From the NCBI RefSeq assembly GCF_004379255.2, contig NC_056039.1, positions 34,237,883 through 34,301,882 on the forward strand: a DNA stretch of 64,000 nt, in the 5' to 3' direction. Source of the stretch: Salvia splendens (lineage: Eukaryota; Streptophyta; Magnoliopsida; Lamiales; Lamiaceae). The translations under genes and the position numbers were made by a program. Shown piece by piece: positions 57,319 to 64,000 of the stretch. Under the pieces are notes generated by a model. The model was not told the origin of the DNA. It saw nothing but the letters and a program-made list of their open reading frames with translations, and ran no database searches. Numbering within the stretch: the stretch's first letter is position 1; the number at the start of each line of letters is the position of its first letter.

Positions 57319-60300
57319 ATGGCGCCTAAACGGAAGCGCGGTGAATCGTCGTCACGCCGTCGAAGCAAACCCACACCCCCGCCACCGCCACCATACCGCC
57401 GACCACCACCAGTGATCATAGATGTGGAAGAAGAAACCTGGGATATCCGAGATCCTGACCTGGAGTTTTTCGTCCCAGAGGATGAATACAGTAAGTGAAC
57501 TTTTAATACTCTGGTTGTGATTTACTCTTACAAAATCGATTTTGTGTGAATATATTTTTGCTCATCCGGATACTGATTTTGTTATTCAGGCTCCACAAAT
57601 GTATTTTCGTTGTGTATTTATTTTTGAGTGATTTGTTCTGTGCGCTTATTGTCCGCCTTAATAGGGGATGCACCTGGAAGATTTTCAATTGCTTTCCATC
57701 ATGGAGGTTCATTCTTCAGTATGAATGATGCGAAAAAGTATGTTGGTGGGCAATTGACGTACTTCGATCTCTGTAACATAGAAAAATTCCAGCTTATAGA
57801 CCTCTCGAGCATGGTACTAAAGCTGAAGTATGATAGGAAGATTATATGTGAGTTCTATTACTGTGATCCGAAGTACAGTCATGAGTGCATAGGGGTTTTA
57901 ATCGGAGGCCCGTTGTTTCCCATTGTCGAGGAAACACATCTGCAGGATTTCCTCAAAGTGGCGTCTACAACGACAAAGTTAGTTCACATCTACGTTGTGG
58001 AGATAACCCGGGCTCAAGCCATACTGAAAAAAATGAAGGATGAGGCGCAAGAGCTTCTTAATTTAAGGGCTTGTAAACCCCCCAGAGTCATCATTGAAGA
58101 GATTGAGGAAGCCACACCGAATGTGCAAAGGCAAAAGCCTATACCGAAGAGGAGGCAACGGTCTCAGTTTCAAGGGCAACGGCATGAGCCTTTAATGATT
58201 TGCTGGTATGCTAGGGATGTTGAGTTCGAGGAATATCTGACGAAAAGTTTAGAAGATGATCGTGCTCAGAGAAAGATGGCCGACGAGGTAGCCAGGCAAA
58301 ATTTGGCGAAAGCATTTGAAGCCGTATCCCTTGAAGCACCGGTTTCTGAGGTTGGAGAAGTATCAATATACGACATGGAATTTGTTGCAGAAAAAATATG
58401 TCTAGTTGGCTCTGTCGGAGAAGCAGAAGTTGGAGGTGGAGACTCTCATGCACACGTACAAGAGGTATTGACATGTGTGATTTACATAATGATTTAGTAC
58501 CTCGTTTGTGATTTTTATTGTCGTTTGTAATTTAGTCATGCATTTGTGATAATGCACTTTGCAGGATGTAGTTAGATCTCCACCTACTGACCATTCCAAT
58601 CCGATTGTCGACGTCGCTGAACCGACGACTGAGACTGAGGATGTAGTTAGATCTCCACCTGCTGACCCTTCCAATCCGACTGTCGATGTCGCTGGACCGA
58701 CGACTGAGGCTGAATATGTAGTACACCAACCAGATTCGGCCGGGCCAGGATCATTTGCAAATGAAGATGTGTACCGACCAGTTTTGGACCGTGGTAGTCA
58801 GCCACAGCCAGACATACGGGTAGACAATGATTTCATGCCAATCATTGAGGACATTACTCATGAATTGTTCATGGCCGCCGCTGACACCGACACCCAATTG
58901 CAAGAGTCAGCTCCAGCTTCAGCTCCAGATCCAGTTCCAGACCCAGCTCCAGCTCAAGCTCCAGATGAGGCTTGTGCAGAACCCATACCCGCGGCAGGAG
59001 ATGTACCCGATGTGTATTGTCCGTTGTTCGATTATGTTCCTGATGGATGTCATCTTCATAACGAGGGAATTAATGACGATGATGATGCTGATGAGGTTGA
59101 CCATTTTATCTCTTTGGCCAACATGTGTCGTGATGAACAAATGTTTACTTCATACTACGAGTCGTTATGTCAGCAACAACAAGGAAGTGCAGAGCCACAC
59201 ACCGAAGCACACGGCTCTGCCCAGCAGTCTGGTGAAGGCAGCGGAGGGTCTAGGAAAAAGCGAAAGTTCTCCCCTGTTGTTGAGAAAGGGAACTTGTCAT
59301 ATACAAACCCCCTATACGAGCCAGATACAGTAGATGAGCTACAAGATATCCAAGATCTAGAGGACTTGGAAGGCTTGCGTAAAAAAGGTATCAAGTACAC
59401 CCCCTTCAAGCTGACAAATGAGGTTCCAAATTGGAAGCCCGGTGATTTCTTTAAGGATAGAGATTATTTCTATCAGGTCATTCGCCAGTACGCGATAATG
59501 ACCAGACGACCTGTACACGTAGCGAAGAATGATGGCAAAAGGCTTCGTGCCATTTGTAAGGGAAAGTCATGTGAGTGGTATGTTTATGCAAGGAAGATCG
59601 AAGCCCACAACAATACTGATTTTGTGGTAGTGAATATGCAGAGAGACCATGCTCACACATGCTCTCAAGTGTTGGATCAGCGATGGCTGACGTCCAAGTG
59701 GCTAGCCGAGCGATACATGGAGAAAATCAAGGCAAATCCCCACATCCCGTTGGCGGCTATACGGCAGTGTGTTGATGAGGAATTCGGACTCAAAGTTGGC
59801 AGGATGAAGGCGTACCGCGCAAGAGATAGTGCACTGGAAGGCATTTTTGGCAAGGCAGGACTACAGTATCGGAGACTATTTGACTACAAAGCAGAATTGG
59901 AACGGACACACGCTGACTCTAGTGTGCATATACACTACGAGAACTTCAGGGATCCTGAAGTTGTGGGCCCGCGATTCTTGAGATTTTATTGTTGTCTTGG
60001 ACCGCTGAAAAAAGGTTGGATGCGTTTTTGTCGTCCAATTATATTCTTGGATGCCTGTTTCTTGCGAGGCATGTACAGAGGGCAACTTATGACGGCTATG
60101 GGAATTTATCCAAATAACGGTTGGTGGCCTATTGCGTGGGCTGTGACGGAGGCTGAGAGCTACGAACAGTGGAAATGGTTCCTCACCTATCTGGCAGATG
60201 ACCTCCAAATACACGAGAATGCCCCAAGATTTGTATTCATGTCTGACCAGCAGAAGGTATGACTAATGTGATTTCATTAAAACGTGTATACTTCAAATGT

Positions 60301-61648
60301 GATTTCAAAGTAATAGTATTATAGTTGTGATTTGGCCTATGCAGTAGTAGTTTGAGTGTGATAAAGCGATTTTCTAGGGCTTGTACTAATTTGTTGGAAG
60401 CCACATTTGATAGGGTCTTGCAAAAGCAATCCTCGAGGATTTCCCACAGAGTGAGCATCGCTTCTGTGTACAGCACATATACAACAACTTCAAGAAGAGA
60501 TTCATTGGGGAGAATTTTAAGGAGATGCTGTGGGAGCTTGCGTCGAGTACAACCCCCGAAGAGTATGTGGAGCGAATGGATGCACTGCGGATTATATATC
60601 CCCAGGCACATCAATACCTACTCGGTGTTGCTCCTAAAGAAAAATGGGTGAAGGCTTTTTTCTCGCCGCATGTTTGTTGTGATATAATCCTGAACAATAT
60701 ATGTGAAACCTTTAATTCAAAGATAGCAATTGCTCGGGAGCTGGCCATTGTGACCATGCTGGAGGAGATCCGGACAAGTCAGATGGAGAGGATACAGATT
60801 AGAGGCCAATGGATCAACACATACGATCACCCACTGCCGCCCGTTATCAAAGAGATAGTGGATAAGTATTTGACGAGGGCTTCTTCTTGGAGATCAACTT
60901 GGAACGGAGAGGCTTCGTACCAAGTGTCGGGACCGTCAGGTCAGTATGTAGTCAACATGCGTGACTTTACTTGCTCTTGCAGATTATGGCAGCTGACTGG
61001 GATCCCATGCACTCACGCCATCGCAACAATCAATAAGAATGGGAAGGATGTAGCAGACTATATATCCCGCTACTATTTACGGTCCACTATGACGCTTCTG
61101 TACGAGAATGTCCTCTACCCAATCAATGGGATGGGCAATTGGCCGAAGTCTTCAGATGTTGGATTTGAACTGGCACCCCCGAGGACAAAGCGACAACGTG
61201 GACGGCCAAAGAAACTGAGGCGTGAAGAACCCCAGGTTCGTCAACATGCGAATGGATCAGAGTCTCTGAGACAAATCTATGTAGTCAGGTGTCGTCGGTG
61301 CGGACAAGATGGGCATAACCGAAGAACATGCACTAATGATCCCCGCGTAGATGCCCGAACCGAGGTTGGCCAGAGTTCACAGCCCAGTGAGACCAATACG
61401 CCAACCACGACGGACGGCGGTGACAGGCCTGCGGCGTCCAACCTGGAGGTATTTGTCTAGATCTCTTTTCATTTCATAAACATTGCAAGTAGTATTCAAG
61501 AGCAACCTTACACTTTTAGAACCCTAAAATCAAGACAATTTGAACTGTTTGTTGTTTGTTGTAGACCAATACGACTGTTCCAAGGCCTAGCACACGCCGG
61601 ACCAGGACACAACCGCAGCGCTGTGGCCGTCGAGGGGATCGGGATTGA
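57319..61648 (+). CDS. MURA-type transposase of the MULE
   Basis: Five exons: 57319-57490, 57665-58464, 58565-60256, 60414-61448 and 61565-61648, giving 1260 residues. An N-terminal basic stretch (PKRKRGESSSRRR) is a likely nuclear signal. A PB1-like domain (FSIAFHHGGSFFSM..YVGG) begins near residue 62. A linker contains a 25-residue tandem repeat (DVVRSPP..) and a Pro/Ala run. The MuDR DNA-binding domain is at about 619-680. The MULE catalytic domain has D820 (FLDACFL), D885 (MSDQQKGL) and E986 (NICETFNSKI). A SWIM finger (CSCRLWQLTGIPCTHA) is near 1075-1092, an AT-hook-like RGRPKKLR follows, and a CCHC knuckle (CRRCGQDGHNRRTC) is near 1181-1195. It excises and inserts the element. Exon 4 starts at GGTCTTGCA, chosen because it restores GLAKAILEDFPQSEHRFC. 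Confidence 0.88.
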
Positions 61649-62159
61649 ATACGCGATCTTGTCTAGTTTGGGAACCTTAAAATGGGAGAAAATGGTGTTG
61701 GTTTTGTCGGTGTTTTGTAAACAATGGTATCTGGTATCTTGTATTTGCTACGCATGTGGTATCTTCAAGGCTTTTTTGTCAAACATTACTCAGATTTCAC
61801 CTACGGTGGTTGTTATAGATCATCCACATAATGCACTTGTATTTGCTATGCATGTTATGGATCCAACATTATGACCGATTTTTTTGGGGATATGCTAAAG
61901 GAGTTGTACTGCATATGTCAACTATGTACGTATGGTGGTATTTCGGAGAAAGTTTTCAACGTGGTGTGTTATTTCAACTAAAGTGTTGTACGCATTGTGG
62001 TATTTCATCATAAGATGCGTACTTCATTGGTGATTAACTAAAACTATAACTAAAACTTGAAATGTTTAGCTACAAAATTCAAATGTTTAGTATCTACCTA
62101 GGCGGGAACCCCATTCGACTGTGTGAAACTTATTGTTGGGATATACTTACATTAGAAAT
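61649..62159. other. MULE interior between its two convergent genes
   Basis: AT-rich sequence with the 3' ends of both genes. Short ORFs at 61623-61874 and 61831-62013 are not supported. Confidence 0.5.
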
Positions 62160-62684
62160 TCAAATGTTTAGAACCAAAATTCCCATCATATTGGAAGAAA
62201 AAAGTGTTGCCATCACATTAGAAAAATAATTACAAAGCATAAAAACAATATTACAATTTTCAGCATTCGGGGCGTTTTTTTTTGTTCTAAAAATTTCTAA
62301 ATGAAGACCTGCACACTCCTCGGTCTTCAAGCTCAATTTTCCCTTCAGATCTTCACATTCGTCACTTTTCAACCGGAGTTTGTCTTCAAGCTCACCATGA
62401 GCAACACTCTTGCATCGGAGCTGTTCTTCAAACCTGTCTCGTTCGAGCTTGATTCGTTGAAAGTAAGAGTCTTGGCTTGGCGATAGACCCGCATCAAACC
62501 AACGGAAGAAACGGCAATCATCGTCCTTCCAGAATGGACACCGATAGTAACGGCGGCCAGGATTGGTCGTCGTCCTTGACGTCACAAGCTCAGCCGCGAC
62601 ATCGTGACTACAGAGAACAACAGGTGGACAAGGCCATTCCCAATTCCAACTTGAGCCGAACGACTGCGAACTTGAAGACGACAT
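62160..62684 (-). CDS. GRF-type zinc-finger, coiled-coil protein of the MULE
   Basis: 174 residues from the ATG at 62684. A GRF-type finger (CSHDVAAELVTSRTTTNPGR, then YYRCPFWKDDDCRFFRWFD) is at about residues 25-66. A heptad-like coiled coil (ERDRFEEQL to LSLKTEE) follows. The last 35 residues are hydrophobic and may be non-native, so an unseen 3' splice could end the protein differently. GRF fingers bind single-stranded nucleic acid in other proteins. Small GRF proteins accompany plant transposases and are common in plant genomes as orphan ORFs. The gene lies inside the TIRs, convergent with the transposase gene, so it moves with the element. Confidence 0.7.
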   Translation of the reverse strand: MSSSSSQSFGSSWNWEWPCPPVVLCSHDVAAELVTSRTTTNPGRRYYRCPFWKDDDCRFFRWFDAGLSPSQDSYFQRIKLERDRFEEQLRCKSVAHGELEDKLRLKSDECEDLKGKLSLKTEECAGLHLEIFRTKKNAPNAENCNIVFMLCNYFSNVMATLFSSNMMGILVLNI

Positions 62685-63124
62685 TCAAACCCAAACAAAA
62701 TGTCATTATTTATGAAATTACTTTCCACAAAAAATTGCACCCCAAAGCCGAACACACATAACCCTTAAATTGAAAATGAACTGACATAAGCCGAACACGC
62801 ATCAGACGAAATAAAATGGGGGATGAATGAATTGAGGTCAGAGAATATAACATAATTTCATATCCTTAAAATGTAGAGGAAATTACAAACCTCGACCCAG
62901 CCAAACAACCAAAAACGACGAAGAAACTGAATGTCGACCTAATGTGAGAGAATGAAATGAAGTGAGAGAAATAAAGTGGGAGAAGTGAACAAGATAAATT
63001 CATTCAAACTATAATGAACACCGCAGTATGTGGAACATCACATTTGAGTTGTCACTTTTGCAGCCTATTGTCTGCAAAAGTGACCATGACGGCAGAGTAG
63101 GCCTGCAAATTGACTGAAATTGAC
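62685..63124. other. MULE interior upstream of the GRF gene
   Basis: Noncoding sequence that should hold the GRF gene promoter; nothing more specific is recognised. Confidence 0.45.
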
Positions 63125-63288
63125 TGAAATGCCCTTCAAGGCATAAGGGCCTTTTAGTCCGAAAAATGGCTACAAATATCTCATTTGTGATTATGGTTTA
63201 GGTCAGAGGCATGTGGCGATATTTTTTTTAGTCAGAGGTCTGGAGTGAAACTTTTGAAAAGGTCAGGGTTATTTTATGCGGTTCACTC
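63125..63288 (-). repeat. Right terminal inverted repeat of the MULE
   Basis: Inverted match of the left end, with a small extra segment (about 15 bp around CTACAAATATCTCA) near its inner part. Confidence 0.88.
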
Positions 63289-64000
63289 ATAATAATAATA
63301 ATAATGTTGGATTTTGGGTCCAATATTAGGTCAACTCATATATACTTTATTGTGCCCACTTAATGCGAAAATTCGATGAATAATACAGTATTCCATATAA
63401 TATGTGTATGTTTGAAGTCAAATATATGGAGCAACTGGCTGATCAATTTAGAATGTTTCAATTTTCAATTTCAAATTTATACAAATAAAATTGGTCAAAT
63501 TCATACGGCCGGCCTAATGGATGGCTGTGGAAGAAAGACAGAGATGGTTAACCCATTAATATTAATACTATTCTTAAGAATAGTATTAATATTATGTGAC
63601 TCTTTACTAGCTAGTGTCTAAGGAATAAATATATTTACTACTCCATTTATCATTTTCTGTTTTAATCAAAAGTCTATATGCTATCATGCATGATTGTATA
63701 TCTATAATATCCATAGGGGTTTAAGCATGTGGATTTTAATATTTGTTGGTATAAATCAATTTAATCTTGTCACATTGTATCACCACTTCAACAAATTCCA
63801 TTAATTTTTACGTATAATAGATTAAACCAATTTCTTTTTTGGGATTATTACTCACTGATGTGCTGGCATTTGATTTGAAATACTCATGTGATCTATTTAA
63901 AAATTGTATTATTGTGTATATAAGACATAGTATATATGTAGATATATTAAATAAATCGGACGGATCTAACTGTTAAGCATCTATATTTAATTATGATTAG
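63289..64000. other. Right flank, AT-rich, no gene seen
   Basis: It starts with the MULE target duplication. It contains a perfect 38-bp palindrome (63557-63594). No coding sequence is recognised; a frame at 63376-63621 looks random. Confidence 0.5.
63557..63594. repeat. Perfect 38-bp palindrome
   Basis: Two 19-base arms (left arm TAATATTAATACTATTCTT) meet with no spacer and pair fully. They could extrude as a cruciform or be the core of a tiny inverted-repeat element. Confidence 0.8.

Larger units (their letters stand above)
56806..63288 (+). mobile_element. Full-length Mutator-like element (MULE) with two genes
   Basis: 6483 bp bounded by inverted repeats starting GAGTGAAC(T/C)GCATAAAAT and flanked by ATAATAATA on both sides (56797-56805 and 63289-63297). 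A 9-bp duplication is typical of Mutator, although this one is a simple repeat. It encodes a five-exon MURA-type transposase and, convergently, a GRF-zinc-finger protein. Both are open. The TIRs are nearly identical over their first 100 bp, so the element is young and may be autonomous. Confidence 0.9.

Noticed and set aside
60352..60413. MULE exon 4 beginning at GGCTTGTAC after TTTCTAG
   Set aside because: All frames from there hit stops or lose the conserved catalytic region. The acceptor at 60413 restores it.

Overview
The window is nuclear DNA from a flowering plant, most likely a eudicot. Several genes have introns with GT-AG borders, and the products include a plant UDP-glycosyltransferase, IRT/ZIP metal transporters, an FHY3-type light-signalling factor, a JAV1-type VQ protein and a plant GABA transaminase. 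Spacers are AT-rich and carry plant-type LTR retrotransposons, a Mutator-like element, a PIF/Harbinger element and Stowaway-like MITEs. A Lamiales origin is a guess that cannot be proved from the sequence alone.

Layout, left to right. 369-7935 is a complete, very young Ty3/gypsy element of the Tat lineage (element 1; one difference seen between its LTRs). It ends about 240 bp upstream of a single-exon UGT71-like gene (8179-9573, +). Two tandem ZIP genes follow (10139-11542 and 13473-15008, both -), with a displaced copy of the 5' UTR of one of them between the two. After a 3.4 kb spacer come choline-phosphate cytidylyltransferase (18392-21213, -, 8 exons, one apparent GC-AG intron), a 5.4 kb spacer with old repeats, a JAV1/VQ22-like gene (26615-27151, -), another long spacer, an F-box/LRR gene fragment, and a 1.76 kb PIF/Harbinger element that carries only a Myb/SANT-type ORF1 broken by one stop codon (31661-33420). 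FHY3 (34353-37459 for the coding part, -, 7 coding exons) and a GABA transaminase gene (starting at 40559, +) are divergently arranged.

The most striking event is in the GABA transaminase gene. An 11,098-bp Tat-lineage element (element 2, 43867-54964, inserted in reverse) sits inside coding exon 13. It has identical 741-bp LTRs and a perfect GCCCC target duplication. All other exons and splice sites are intact, and the pre-insertion gene would encode 512 residues. The first three bases of the LTR form an in-frame TGA. Element 2 has gag-protease and RT/dual-RNase H/integrase ORFs plus two genes on the opposite strand; one is spliced and carries a Transposase_28-like domain. Element 1 is a close relative that has lost exactly this antisense cassette. 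In both elements the two main ORFs are in the same frame and separated by one UAG in a CARYYA-type readthrough context.

Downstream of the GABA transaminase gene, 56806-63288 is a full-length Mutator-like element. It has roughly 150-bp terminal inverted repeats, a 9-bp target duplication, a five-exon transposase gene with all recognisable domains, and a convergent GRF-zinc-finger/coiled-coil gene. The window thus holds a domesticated MULE transposase (FHY3) and an apparently intact MULE about 20 kb apart.
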